A DNA stretch of 64,000 bases from Streptomyces sp. NBC_00670 (GTDB taxonomy: Bacteria > Actinomycetota > Actinomycetes > Streptomycetales > Streptomycetaceae): positions 5,829,001-5,893,000 of the forward strand of contig NZ_CP109017.1 of the NCBI RefSeq assembly GCF_036226765.1. The letters are read 5' to 3'. Under the pieces are notes generated by a model. The model saw nothing but the letters and a program-made list of their open reading frames with translations, was not told where the DNA came from and made no database searches. How positions within the stretch are numbered: the stretch's first letter is position 1; each line of letters begins with the position of its first letter. Shown here in pieces: positions 7,828-16,634 of this stretch. The position numbers were made by a program, and so were the translations under genes.

Positions 7828-8610
7828 GTGTCCGCTACGCCCGTGCTGGCGTTGCGCGGGGTCTCCAAGCGGTTCGGTGCCGTCCAGGCGCTCACCGACG
7901 TAGAGCTTGAGGTCCACGCCGGTGAGGTGGTCGCCCTGGTGGGCGACAACGGCGCCGGAAAGTCCACGCTGGTCAAGACGATCGCCGGCGTGCACCCCAT
8001 CGACGACGGTGTCATCGAGTGGGACGGCAAGGCCGTGTCGATCGGCAAACCGCACGACGCCCAGGCGCTGGGCATCGCCACCGTCTACCAGGACCTGGCG
8101 CTGTGCGACAACATCGACGTCGTCGGCAACCTCTACCTCGGCCGCGAGGTCAAGAGGTTCGGCGTCCTGGACGAGGTCGAGATGGAGCGGCGCTCCCGGG
8201 AGCTGCTGGACACGCTGTCCATCCGCATCCCCAGCGTCCGTATCCCGATCGCCTCCCTCTCCGGCGGTCAGCGCCAGGTCGTGGCGATCGCCCGTTCGAT
8301 GCTCGGCGAGCCCAAGCTGGTCATCCTCGACGAGCCCACCGCCGCCCTCGGCGTCGAGCAGACCGCGCAGGTCCTCGACCTGGTCGAGCGGCTGCGCGAG
8401 CGCGGCCTCGCCGTGGTCCTCATCAGCCACAACATGGCCGACGTCAAGGCCGTCGCCGACAAGGTGGCCGTTCTCCGGCTCGGCCGCAACAACGGTGTCT
8501 TCGAGGTCAAGTCGACCTCGCAGGAGGAGATCATCTCCGCCATCACGGGCGCCACCGACAACGCCGTCACCCGTCGTGCGGCCCGCTCGAACGGGGAGGT
8601 CACCAAGTGA
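7828..8610 (+). CDS. xylG: Xylose-type ABC transporter ATP-binding protein XylG
   Basis: 260-residue cytoplasmic ATPase with Walker A GDNGAGKST, signature LSGGQRQ, Walker B VILDEP and switch His in LISHN. It is a single-ATPase-domain protein, whereas enterobacterial XylG has two fused domains; single-domain forms are usual in actinobacterial sugar importers of this class. AAGGAG lies 9 nt before the GTG at 7828; an in-frame ATG at 7819 directly abuts the ribosome binding site and is less likely. The stop overlaps the xylH start (GTGA). Confidence 0.83.
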   Translation: MSATPVLALRGVSKRFGAVQALTDVELEVHAGEVVALVGDNGAGKSTLVKTIAGVHPIDDGVIEWDGKAVSIGKPHDAQALGIATVYQDLALCDNIDVVGNLYLGREVKRFGVLDEVEMERRSRELLDTLSIRIPSVRIPIASLSGGQRQVVAIARSMLGEPKLVILDEPTAALGVEQTAQVLDLVERLRERGLAVVLISHNMADVKAVADKVAVLRLGRNNGVFEVKSTSQEEIISAITGATDNAVTRRAARSNGEVTK

Positions 8611-9908
8611 GCATCGACAAGACGTCCGCGACGGTGTCGAAGGACACCGCCGAAGCGGTCGAGAACCCCGAGGCGGCCGCCGGCGCCGATGTCGCCGTCG
8701 ACCCCCGCCTCCTCGTCCGCGAGCAGGGCCTGGCCGGTTACATCGGCGAGTTCAAGCGCAAGATCAAGGGCGGTGACCTGGGGTCCATCCCCGTCGTCAT
8801 CGGCCTGATCATCATCTGCATCGTCTTCCAGAGCCTGAACTCCAACTTCCTGTCCGCGCAGAACCTCAGTGACATCTCCGTCACGATGGTCGGCACGGGC
8901 ATGATCTCGGTCGGCATCGTCTTCGTGCTGCTGCTCGGCGAGATCGACCTGTCGGTCGGCTCGGTCAGCGGCGCGGCCAGCGCCATCGCGGCCGTCCTCG
9001 CGGTCAACCAGGGCTGGCCCGAGTGGGTCGCCGTCCTCTTCGCCGTCGCCGCCGGCGCGGCCATCGGCGCGGCGCACGGCTTCTTCTTCGCGGTGCTCGG
9101 CGCCCCCGCCTTCGCCGTCACCCTGGCCGGCCTGCTGTTCTGGCTCGGCTTCATGCTGAAGGTGCTCGGCGAGAACGGCACCATCAACCTCGACAGCGAC
9201 GGCTTCATCGGCAAGCTGACCACGTACTTCTTCTCGGACGTGGCCGCCGCCTACGGCCTGGCCATCGTCGTGGTCGTGCTGTTCTTCGTCAGCTCCTTCC
9301 TGGGCAACCGCCGCCGCGAGGCCGCGGGCGTTCCGTCCCGGCCGCTCAGCGACACCGTGCTGCGCACGGTCCTGCTCGCCGTGATCTCGTTCGCCGCGGC
9401 CGCGATGTACAACCAGTACAAGGGCCTGCCCCTGGCCACGGTGATCTTCCTGGCCTTCCTGGTGGGCAGCGACTTCCTGCTGCGCCGCACCGGCTACGGC
9501 CGCAAGGTGTTCGCGCTCGGCGGCAGCGTCGAGGCCTCCCGGCGTGCGGGCATCAACGTCACCTTCATCCGGATCTCGGTCTTCGCGATCGCCGGCGGGT
9601 TCTCCGCGATCGGCGGCCTCTTCCTGGCCTCCAAGATCGCCTCCGCCAACCAGAGCGCCGGTACCGGTGACCTGCTGATGAACGCGATCGCCGCGGCCGT
9701 CATCGGCGGCACGTCCCTCTTCGGCGGCCGCGGCCGCACGTGGAACGCGCTGCTCGGTGTGCTGGTGATCGTCTCGATCCAGTACGGCCTGCAGTTGGAG
9801 TCCATCGCGGAGCCGGTGAAGTACATGATCACGGCGGCGGTCCTGCTGACCACCGTGGTCATCGACTCGGTCACCCGCAAGACGCAGAAGACCGCCGGTC
9901 GCGCGTAG
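8607..9908 (+). CDS. xylH: Xylose-type ABC transporter permease XylH
   Basis: 433-residue integral membrane permease of the BPD_transp_2 (ribose/xylose) class. A hydrophilic N-terminus of ~60 residues is followed by about ten hydrophobic segments; family motifs include GMISVGIVFVLLLGEIDLSVG and the cytoplasmic loop KVFALGGSVEASRRAGIN. The GTG at 8607 overlaps the xylG stop by four bases with GGGGAGG just upstream, so translation is coupled. The open frame extends far upstream, but that part only shadows xylG. Confidence 0.85.
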   Translation: MSIDKTSATVSKDTAEAVENPEAAAGADVAVDPRLLVREQGLAGYIGEFKRKIKGGDLGSIPVVIGLIIICIVFQSLNSNFLSAQNLSDISVTMVGTGMISVGIVFVLLLGEIDLSVGSVSGAASAIAAVLAVNQGWPEWVAVLFAVAAGAAIGAAHGFFFAVLGAPAFAVTLAGLLFWLGFMLKVLGENGTINLDSDGFIGKLTTYFFSDVAAAYGLAIVVVVLFFVSSFLGNRRREAAGVPSRPLSDTVLRTVLLAVISFAAAAMYNQYKGLPLATVIFLAFLVGSDFLLRRTGYGRKVFALGGSVEASRRAGINVTFIRISVFAIAGGFSAIGGLFLASKIASANQSAGTGDLLMNAIAAAVIGGTSLFGGRGRTWNALLGVLVIVSIQYGLQLESIAEPVKYMITAAVLLTTVVIDSVTRKTQKTAGRA

Positions 9909-10082
9909 CGCGCGGCGTCGTCACCCCTCGTGCCCGGCACCCGCGCGGTGCCGGGCACAGGCATGTCCGGGGCGCGGCGGGGGTACCGCGTCGGGGGTGG
10001 GCGTCGGGTGGCCTTGGCGAACATTAGACTCGACGGGCCACACGAAGGCTGGAACTGCCGGCTCTACTGCAAGGAGGCACGG

Positions 10083-12014
10083 GTGCCGCTGCTGACCCGC
10101 ATCGGGGGACCGCGTGATCTGGACCGGCTCACCCTGGAGGAGCTGGACGAGCTGGCGGAGGAGATCCGCACCTTCCTGGTGGACGCCGTCTCCAAGACCG
10201 GCGGCCACCTGGGCCCGAACCTCGGTGTCGTCGAGCTCACCCTGGCCCTGCACCGCGTCTTCCAGTCGCCGAAGGACAAGGTCCTCTTCGACACCGGCCA
10301 CCAGTCCTACGTGCACAAGCTGCTCACCGGCCGCCAGGACTTCTCCAGGCTGAAGATGAAGGGCGGCCTGTCCGGCTACCCCTCGCAAGGAGAGTCCGAG
10401 CACGACGTCATCGAGAACAGCCACGCCTCCACCGTGCTGGGCTGGGCCGACGGCATCGCCAAGGCCAACCAGCTCAAGAAGCGCGACAGCCACGTCGTCG
10501 CGGTCATCGGCGACGGCGCCCTGACCGGCGGCATGGCCTGGGAGGCGCTCAACAACATCGCCGACGCCAAGGACCGCCCCCTCGTCATCGTCGTCAACGA
10601 CAACGAGCGCTCCTACGCCCCCACCATCGGGGGACTGGCCAACCACCTGGCCACCCTGCGCACCACCGACGGCTACGAGCGCTTCCTGGCCCGTACCCGC
10701 GAGGTCCTCGAGCGGACCCCGGTCGTCGGCCGGCCCCTGTACGAGACGCTGCACGGCGCCAAGAAGGGGCTGAAGGACTTCATCACCCCGCAGGGCATGT
10801 TCGAGGACCTGGGCCTGAAGTACGTCGGCCCGATCGACGGCCACGACATCGAGGCCCTGGAGTCCGCGCTGACCCGCGCCAAGCGGTTCAACGGCCCCGT
10901 CATCGTGCACTGCCTCACCGAGAAGGGCCGCGGCTACCAGCCCGCCCTGGCGGACGAGGCCGACCGCTTCCACGGCATCGGCCCCATCCACCCCGACACC
11001 GGCCTGCCGGTCAAGGCCGCCGGCGCCGACTGGACCTCCGTCTTCGGCGACGAGATGGTCCGGCTCGGCACCGAGCGCGACGACATCGTCGCCATCACGG
11101 CCGCCATGCTCCAGCCCGTCGGCCTGAAGAAGTTCGCGGACGCCTTCCCCGACCGCATCTACGACGTCGGCATCGCCGAGCAGCACGGCGCCGTCTCCGC
11201 GGCCGGCCTCGCGCACGCGGGCGCCCACCCGGTCTTCGCCGTCTACGCCACCTTCCTCAACCGCGCCTTCGACCAGGTGCTGATGGACGTCGCGCTGCAC
11301 AAGTGCGGCGTGACCTTCGTCCTGGACCGGGCCGGCATCACCGGCACCGACGGCGCCTCCCACAACGGCATGTGGGACATGTCCATCCTCCAGGTCGTCC
11401 CCGGGCTGCGGCTCGCCGCCCCGCGCGACGCCGACCAGGTCCGCGCCCAGCTCCGCGAGGCCGTCGCCGTCGAGGACGCGCCCACCGTGGTCCGCTTCTC
11501 CAAGGGCGCCGTCGGCCCCGCCGTGCCCGCCGTGGGCCGCGTCGGCGGCATGGACGTGCTGCGCGAGCCCGGCACCGACCGGCCCGACGTGCTGCTGGTC
11601 TCCGTCGGCGCGCTCGCCCCGATGTGCCTGGAGATCGCCGGGCTCCTCGACAAGCAGGGCATCTCCACCACCGTCGTCGACCCCCGCTGGGTCAAGCCGG
11701 TCGACGAGGCCATGGCCCCGCTCGCCGAGCGCCACCGGGTCGTCGTCACCGTCGAGGACAACTCCCGCGTCGGTGGCGTCGGCTCCACGATCGCCCAGGC
11801 ACTGCGCGACGCGGGCGTCGACGTGCCGCTGCGCGACTTCGGCATCCCGCCGCGCTTCCTCGACCACGCCTCGCGCGCCGAGGTCATGGCCGAGATCGGG
11901 CTGACGGCGCCGGACATCGCCCGCCAGGTCACCGGGCTCGTCTCCAAGCTCGACGGCCGCTTCGAACGGCCCACCGCCGAGGCCGAGCCGGTGGAGGAAC
12001 CGGCACGGGACTGA
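10083..12014 (+). CDS. dxs: 1-deoxy-D-xylulose-5-phosphate synthase
   Basis: 643-residue thiamine-diphosphate enzyme that condenses pyruvate and glyceraldehyde 3-phosphate, the first step of the MEP isoprenoid pathway. The cofactor motif runs from [17 protein letters not shown] to VVNDN (about residues 140-178), with [12 protein letters not shown] upstream; the transketolase-like pyrimidine-binding and C-terminal domains follow ([15 protein letters not shown]). The GTG at 10083 has AAGGAGG ending 5 nt upstream; the frame is open further up but without a good start. It is monocistronic and ends at a strong hairpin. Confidence 0.95.
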   Translation: MPLLTRIGGPRDLDRLTLEELDELAEEIRTFLVDAVSKTGGHLGPNLGVVELTLALHRVFQSPKDKVLFDTGHQSYVHKLLTGRQDFSRLKMKGGLSGYPSQGESEHDVIENSHASTVLGWADGIAKANQLKKRDSHVVAVIGDGALTGGMAWEALNNIADAKDRPLVIVVNDNERSYAPTIGGLANHLATLRTTDGYERFLARTREVLERTPVVGRPLYETLHGAKKGLKDFITPQGMFEDLGLKYVGPIDGHDIEALESALTRAKRFNGPVIVHCLTEKGRGYQPALADEADRFHGIGPIHPDTGLPVKAAGADWTSVFGDEMVRLGTERDDIVAITAAMLQPVGLKKFADAFPDRIYDVGIAEQHGAVSAAGLAHAGAHPVFAVYATFLNRAFDQVLMDVALHKCGVTFVLDRAGITGTDGASHNGMWDMSILQVVPGLRLAAPRDADQVRAQLREAVAVEDAPTVVRFSKGAVGPAVPAVGRVGGMDVLREPGTDRPDVLLVSVGALAPMCLEIAGLLDKQGISTTVVDPRWVKPVDEAMAPLAERHRVVVTVEDNSRVGGVGSTIAQALRDAGVDVPLRDFGIPPRFLDHASRAEVMAEIGLTAPDIARQVTGLVSKLDGRFERPTAEAEPVEEPARD

Positions 12015-12062
12015 CCCGCGCACCAGGGCAGACCCCACGCGAACGACCCACGCACGAGGAGC

Positions 12063-12101
12063 GAGCCGGTCTCCCCGCCTTTACGGTGGGGAGACCGGCT
12101 C
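12063..12101 (+). terminator. Strong hairpin terminator after dxs
   Basis: A perfect 14-bp stem, GAGCCGGTCTCCCC (12063-12076) with its complement at 12088-12101, extended inward by G-T and G-C pairs to a short TTTA-containing loop. It lies 48 bp past the dxs stop. Confidence 0.8.
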
Positions 12102-12202
12102 CTTCGCGTGAATCCGGCCACACCGGGGCATACGCATGTACGCCCCGCCCCGATCAGTGCATGCCGGGCGGACCGGGGACGACGAGTGTGGGAGGTATGC
12201 CA

Positions 12203-13687
12203 GTGAGCAACACCCTCTTCCGGACGAAGAACATCGAGCAGTCCATCAAGGACACCGAGGAACCCGAGCACGCACTCAGAAAATCCCTCTCCGCCCTCGA
12301 TCTGACCGTCTTCGGCGTCGGGGTCATCATCGGCACCGGCATCTTCGTCCTGACCGGCACGGCGGCGAAGAACACCGCGGGCCCCGCGGTCTCCCTCTCC
12401 TTCGTCGTGGCCGGAATCGTCTGCGCGCTCGCCGCGCTCTGTTACGCCGAGTTCGCCTCCACGGTCCCGGTCGCGGGTTCCGCGTACACCTTCTCCTACG
12501 CCTCCCTCGGCGAGTTCCCCGCCTGGATCATCGGCTGGGACCTCGTCCTGGAGCTCGCCCTTGGCACGGCGGTGGTGGCCGTCGGCTGGTCGGGTTACAT
12601 CCACTCACTGCTGGACAACGCCGGCTGGCACCTGCCGGAGGCGCTCAGCGGGCGGGACGGGGCCTCCGGATTCGGCTTCGACATCCTCGCCGCGCTGCTC
12701 GTGCTCGTCCTCACCGCCATCCTCGTGCTCGGCATGAAGCTCTCGGCGCGCGTCACCACGGTCGTCGTCGCCATCAAGGTCGCCGTCGTCCTCGTCGTCA
12801 TCATCGCGGGCGCCTTCTTCATCCACGGCGGCAACTACGACCCGTTCGTGCCGCCGGAGCAGCCGGTGGAGGCGGGCGGCAACCTCAAGGCGCCACTCAT
12901 CCAGCTCATCTTCGGCTGGGCGCCCTCGAACTTCGGCGTCATGGGCATCTTCACCGCCGCGTCCGTCGTCTTCTTCGCCTTCATCGGCTTCGACGTCGTC
13001 GCCACCGCCGCCGAGGAGACCCGGGTGCCCCAGCGTGACGTGCCGCGCGGCATCCTCGGCTCCCTGATCATCTGCACCACGCTGTACGTCGCCGTGTCGA
13101 TCGTCGTCACCGGCATGCAGAAGTACACCAAGCTCTCCATCGACGCCCCGCTCGCCGACGCCTTCAAGGCCACCGGGCACCCCTGGTTCGCGGGCCTGAT
13201 CAGCTTCGGCGCCGCCGTCGGCCTGACCACCGTGTGCATGATCCTGCTGCTCGGCCAGGCCCGGGTGTTCTTCGCGATGAGCCGCGACGGCCTGCTGCCG
13301 CGTTTCTTCTCGCACACCCACCCGCGTTTCAAGACGCCCTACCGGCCGACCATCCTGCTCGGCGTGATCATCGCGATCGTCGCGGGCTTCACCAGCCTGA
13401 GCGAACTGGCCGAGCTGGTGAACATCGGCACCCTGTTCGCGTTCATCGTCGTCGCGATCAGCGTCGTCATCCTGCGCCGCACCCGCCCGGACCTGGAGCG
13501 CTCCTTCCGCACCCCGCTGGTCCCGATCGTCCCCATCCTCTCGGTGCTGGCCTCCCTCTGGCTGATGCTCAACCTCCCCGCGGAAACCTGGCTCCGCTTC
13601 GCCATCTGGATGGTCATCGGCTTCGCGGTCTACTTCCTCTACGGCCGCAGCCACAGCCGCTTGGCACAGGCGAAGCGGGAGGGTTAG
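12203..13687 (+). CDS. APC-family amino acid permease
   Basis: 494-residue integral membrane transporter of the amino acid-polyamine-organocation superfamily, cationic-amino-acid-transporter-like subgroup. About twelve membrane segments begin at residue ~32 with LTVFGVGVIIGTGIFVLTG, where GxGIF is the substrate-backbone-binding turn of the family. A further motif is FFAFIGFDVVATAAEETRVP. The GTG at 12203 lies 7 nt after GGGAGG; an ATG at 12197 is only 1 nt from it. Substrate cannot be read from sequence. It is convergent with the NYN-domain gene and probably transcribed alone. Confidence 0.88.
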   Translation: MSNTLFRTKNIEQSIKDTEEPEHALRKSLSALDLTVFGVGVIIGTGIFVLTGTAAKNTAGPAVSLSFVVAGIVCALAALCYAEFASTVPVAGSAYTFSYASLGEFPAWIIGWDLVLELALGTAVVAVGWSGYIHSLLDNAGWHLPEALSGRDGASGFGFDILAALLVLVLTAILVLGMKLSARVTTVVVAIKVAVVLVVIIAGAFFIHGGNYDPFVPPEQPVEAGGNLKAPLIQLIFGWAPSNFGVMGIFTAASVVFFAFIGFDVVATAAEETRVPQRDVPRGILGSLIICTTLYVAVSIVVTGMQKYTKLSIDAPLADAFKATGHPWFAGLISFGAAVGLTTVCMILLLGQARVFFAMSRDGLLPRFFSHTHPRFKTPYRPTILLGVIIAIVAGFTSLSELAELVNIGTLFAFIVVAISVVILRRTRPDLERSFRTPLVPIVPILSVLASLWLMLNLPAETWLRFAIWMVIGFAVYFLYGRSHSRLAQAKREG

Positions 13688-13689
13688 GG

Positions 13690-13757
13690 GCGCCCGGGGG
13701 CAGGGGCGCGGGGAACCGCGCGAAAGGACGGGAAGGGCAGGGGCGGCGGGGGCGGAG
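13690..13757. repeat. Degenerate copy of the composite intergenic repeat
   Basis: Between two convergent genes lies GGGGCGCGGGGAACCGCGCG followed by GGACGGGAAGGGCAGGGG and GGCGGGGGCGG. The first part is half of the palindromic module seen intact at 18771; the second is the G-rich module also found at 18856, 47697 and, reversed, 53548 and 22170. Confidence 0.6.
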
Positions 13758-13759
13758 AA

Positions 13760-14155
13760 CTACCCGGCGCCCCCACCCCGCACCGCCCGCGGCCCCACCA
13801 CCTCCGCCCCGAGCACCCCCACCCGCCGCCGCAACTCCCGGTCCGCCGTGACGACCAGACACGGCCGCCCGGGAGCCACCCCCGCCACCACCTCCACGAT
13901 CGCGTCGTCCCCACTGCCCGCCGCCGCCTCCACCCGCACCCCCGGCACGGACGCGACCCCCCGCGCCGCCCCCTCCACCACCAACACGACCTCCACCGGT
14001 CCCGCCCACCCCGCGACCCCCGCCTCCGCACACCCCACCAGCCGGTCCCGCAACCGCTCAGCCGCTCCCCGCCGATCCCGCCACCACCCGTCCGGCACGG
14101 ACCCGACGACATTCGCGGCATCGATGACAACAAGGGGCACACTCAACTCGGCCAT
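13760..14155 (-). CDS. NYN/PIN-like domain protein, putative RNase-fold
   Basis: 131-residue cytoplasmic protein. The start is taken at the ATG at 14155, giving MAELSVPLVVIDAANVVGS; the frame is open further upstream without conserved-looking sequence. Acidic residues are spaced as in NYN/PIN nucleases: D-A-x-N near the start, GDD in the middle and VVTADRELRR near the end, where the last motif is close to the YacP-like pattern. Streptomyces orthologues are often labelled NTP pyrophosphohydrolase, but no Nudix or MazG motif is visible. No clear ribosome binding site is seen. Function is inferred from fold only. Confidence 0.6.
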   Translation of the reverse strand: MAELSVPLVVIDAANVVGSVPDGWWRDRRGAAERLRDRLVGCAEAGVAGWAGPVEVVLVVEGAARGVASVPGVRVEAAAGSGDDAIVEVVAGVAPGRPCLVVTADRELRRRVGVLGAEVVGPRAVRGGGAG

Positions 14156-14235
14156 GGGAGAAGCGTCGCACGCGCCCCCCACCACCACCGGCCCCTCCCA
14201 CCGGCCCCCACCCCCGCACGTCATAAAGTGAGTCC

Positions 14236-15255
14236 GTGAACGGCGACTGGCTCCTCCGCGGCCGCGACGGCCGGCTCAGCGTCTACCAACTCTCCGACGA
14301 CTCCGTCCTCTGCCGGGCGGAAACCGTCCCCTCCGGCACCTGGGACGCCCCTCGCCGGGTCGGCGGCGACCAGAAACTGCACCGCGTCCTCGCCGTGGGG
14401 CAGGGCGACGACCGCTACGCCCACCTCGTCTCCTGGCGCCCCACCGTCCGCGGCGAGTCCGGCCTCGTGCACTCCACGCACTTCCGGCCCGCGCTGGCCG
14501 CCCTGGACTGGACGCCGATCGGCCACCCCAACAAGAACGGCAAGGTCACCGGAGTGCCCGCCGTGGCCGTCGACGCGCAGGGCCGTGCGCACGTCTTCGT
14601 CCGCAACAAGGGCGGCGGGCTGAGCATGGTCGCCCAGAAGGAGAAGGGTGGCTGGGACCCGTGGCGCGACCTCAAGGGCCGCGAGCTGCACGACGACCTG
14701 GTGGCGGTGACCACGCGGGCGGGGCTCGTGGAGGCGTACGGCACCGTGCCGGGCGGGATCGTGTGCTGGCGGCAGCCGAAGGCGGGGGCGCGGCCGGTGC
14801 CGGACGACTCGCTGCGGATTCCGGTGCGGCCGGGGACGCTGCGGGCGCTCGCGACCTCCGACGAGCACGTCACCGTGTTCTTCGGGGACGAGCACGGGAA
14901 TCTGTGCGCGTGGCGTTCCGGGGGGAAGCCGAGGGTGTTGTTGCCGGCGGTGGGGCCGGGGCCGGTGGCGGCGGTGGGATGTGAACTCGACGGTCACCCC
15001 TGCACATTGCTGGCGCAGCGGGCGGCGGGGAGCGGGCGGGTGGCCTTCGCGGCGTATCCGGCGGAGGAGGAGTCGGCGGGGGCGTGGTGGACGGAGTCGG
15101 GGGACGCGGTGGGGGCGGACGCGGAGGTCGCGCTCGCGGAGGACGAGGCGGGACGGGTCGTCGCGGCGACGTTGTCGCCGGCGACGGGGGAGTTGCGGGT
15201 GACGCGTCGCAAGGCGGAGGCGGGGCTTGCGTTGGAGGCATGGCGGACGTTCTAG
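14236..15255 (+). CDS. Hypothetical protein, probable beta-propeller (lectin-like repeats)
   Basis: 339 residues, no signal peptide and no membrane segment. Short blade-like units recur: LLRGRDGRLSVYQL, GRAHVFVRNKGGGLSMV and VFFGDEHGNLCAW, each with a small-residue turn then a Phe/Val-aromatic strand, as in PLL-like or tachylectin-like propellers. I do not recognise a named family. The start is the GTG at 14236. It is divergent from the NYN-domain gene by only 80 bp and lies upstream of the fadA promoter. Codon choice loosens toward the 3' end (G-rich GCG/GGG runs), suggesting weaker constraint there. Confidence 0.55.
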   Translation: MNGDWLLRGRDGRLSVYQLSDDSVLCRAETVPSGTWDAPRRVGGDQKLHRVLAVGQGDDRYAHLVSWRPTVRGESGLVHSTHFRPALAALDWTPIGHPNKNGKVTGVPAVAVDAQGRAHVFVRNKGGGLSMVAQKEKGGWDPWRDLKGRELHDDLVAVTTRAGLVEAYGTVPGGIVCWRQPKAGARPVPDDSLRIPVRPGTLRALATSDEHVTVFFGDEHGNLCAWRSGGKPRVLLPAVGPGPVAAVGCELDGHPCTLLAQRAAGSGRVAFAAYPAEEESAGAWWTESGDAVGADAEVALAEDEAGRVVAATLSPATGELRVTRRKAEAGLALEAWRTF

Positions 15256-15326
15256 ACAGCCCCGCGCCCCTTGGCGCCCGCCGGTGTGACCTTTGACGCT
15301 CGTGGCGAGGGGGCTGGGCAGGTGGG

Positions 15327-15364
15327 TTACCGGTAAGTAGCATAGAGTCTGAGCGCACGCTCAG
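15327..15364 (+). promoter_or_regulatory. Two palindromes in the fadA promoter, candidate TetR-type operators
   Basis: TTACCGGTAA (15327-15336) is a perfect palindrome; CTGAGCGCACGCTCAG (15349-15364) has 7-bp perfect arms around CA. A possible -10 box TAGAGT (15343-15348) lies between them. TetR-family repressors of fatty-acid degradation in actinobacteria bind palindromes of this style. No regulator gene is adjacent. Confidence 0.5.
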
Positions 15365-15407
15365 CGTGCCGCGGCAGTGCCATCACGCACCCTGGAGGAG
15401 AGCCATC

Positions 15408-16634
15408 GTGCCTCGTACCGTCAGGGACGTCGTCTTCGTCGACGGCGTCCGCACCCCGTTCGGCAAGGCGGGCCCGAAGGGCATCTACCACGAGACCCGC
15501 GCCGACGACCTCGTCGTGAAGGCGATCCGGGAGCTGCTGCGCCGCAACCCCGGCCTGGACCCGCAGAAGGTCGACGAGGTCGCCGTCGCCGCCACCACGC
15601 AGATCGGCGACCAGGGCCTCACCATCGGCCGTACCGCCGGCATCCTGGCCGGGCTGCCCACCTCGGTGCCCGGTTACTCCATCGACCGCATGTGCGCCGG
15701 CGCGCTGACCGCCGTCACCACGGTGGCCGGCTCGGTCGCGTTCGGCGCGTACGACGTCGCCATCGCCGGCGGCGTCGAGCACATGGGCCGCCACCCGATG
15801 GGCGAGGGCGTCGACCCCAACCCGCGGTTCGTGAGCGAGAAGCTGGTCGACGAGTCCGCCCTGTTCATGGGCATGACCGCGGAGAACCTGCACGACCGCT
15901 ACCCGAGCATCACCAAGCAGCGCGCCGACGAGTACGCCGTGCGCTCCCAGGAGAAGGCCGCCAAGGCGTACGCCAACGGCAAGATCCAGGCCGACCTGGT
16001 GCCGATCTCCGTACGCCGCACCAGCCCTGAAGGCGGCGAGACCGGCTGGGGCCTGGTCACCGCCGACGAGCCGATGCGCCCGGGCACCACGCTGGAGAAC
16101 CTGGCGAACCTCAAGACCCCGTTCCGCGTGCACGGCCGGGTCACCGCCGGCAACGCGGCAGGTCTGAACGACGGCGCCACCGCCTCCGTCATCGCGAGCG
16201 AGGAGTTCGCCCGCGGACACGACCTCCCCGTCAAGATGCGTCTCGTCTCCTACGCCTTCGCGGGCGTCGAGCCCGAGGTCATGGGCTACGGCCCCATCCC
16301 GGCCACCGAGAAGGCGCTCGCCAAGGCGGGCCTGTCCATCTCCGACATCGGCCTGTTCGAGATCAACGAGGCCTTCGCCGTCCAGGTCCTCGCCTTCCTG
16401 GAGCACTACGGCATCGCCGACGACGACGCCCGCGTCAACCAGTACGGCGGCGCCATCGCCTTCGGCCACCCGCTGGCCTCCTCCGGCGTCCGGCTGATGA
16501 CCCAGCTGGCCCGCCAGTTCGAGGACCAGCCGCACGTCCGCTACGGCCTGACCACCATGTGTGTCGGCTTCGGCATGGGCGCGACGGTCGTCTGGGAGAA
16601 CCCGCACTTCGAGAACGCCGGAGGCGACAAGTGA
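15408..16634 (+). CDS. fadA: Acetyl-CoA acetyltransferase / 3-ketoacyl-CoA thiolase
   Basis: 408-residue thiolase that cleaves 3-ketoacyl-CoA in beta-oxidation. The acyl-accepting Cys is in SIDRMCAGALTAV (~residue 90), the histidine motif is GGAIAFGHPLASSGVR, and the C-terminal catalytic Cys is in TTMCVGFGMG; NEAFA is also present. The GTG at 15408 follows GGAGGAG by 7 nt. The stop overlaps the start of fadB (GTGA), so the two subunits are probably made in equal amounts as a trifunctional-type complex. Confidence 0.92.
   Translation: MPRTVRDVVFVDGVRTPFGKAGPKGIYHETRADDLVVKAIRELLRRNPGLDPQKVDEVAVAATTQIGDQGLTIGRTAGILAGLPTSVPGYSIDRMCAGALTAVTTVAGSVAFGAYDVAIAGGVEHMGRHPMGEGVDPNPRFVSEKLVDESALFMGMTAENLHDRYPSITKQRADEYAVRSQEKAAKAYANGKIQADLVPISVRRTSPEGGETGWGLVTADEPMRPGTTLENLANLKTPFRVHGRVTAGNAAGLNDGATASVIASEEFARGHDLPVKMRLVSYAFAGVEPEVMGYGPIPATEKALAKAGLSISDIGLFEINEAFAVQVLAFLEHYGIADDDARVNQYGGAIAFGHPLASSGVRLMTQLARQFEDQPHVRYGLTTMCVGFGMGATVVWENPHFENAGGDK

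Noticed and set aside
8019-8606. Possible 196-codon N-terminal extension of XylH.
   Set aside because: This stretch lies inside xylG in another frame; the GTG at 8607 overlaps the xylG stop with a good ribosome binding site.
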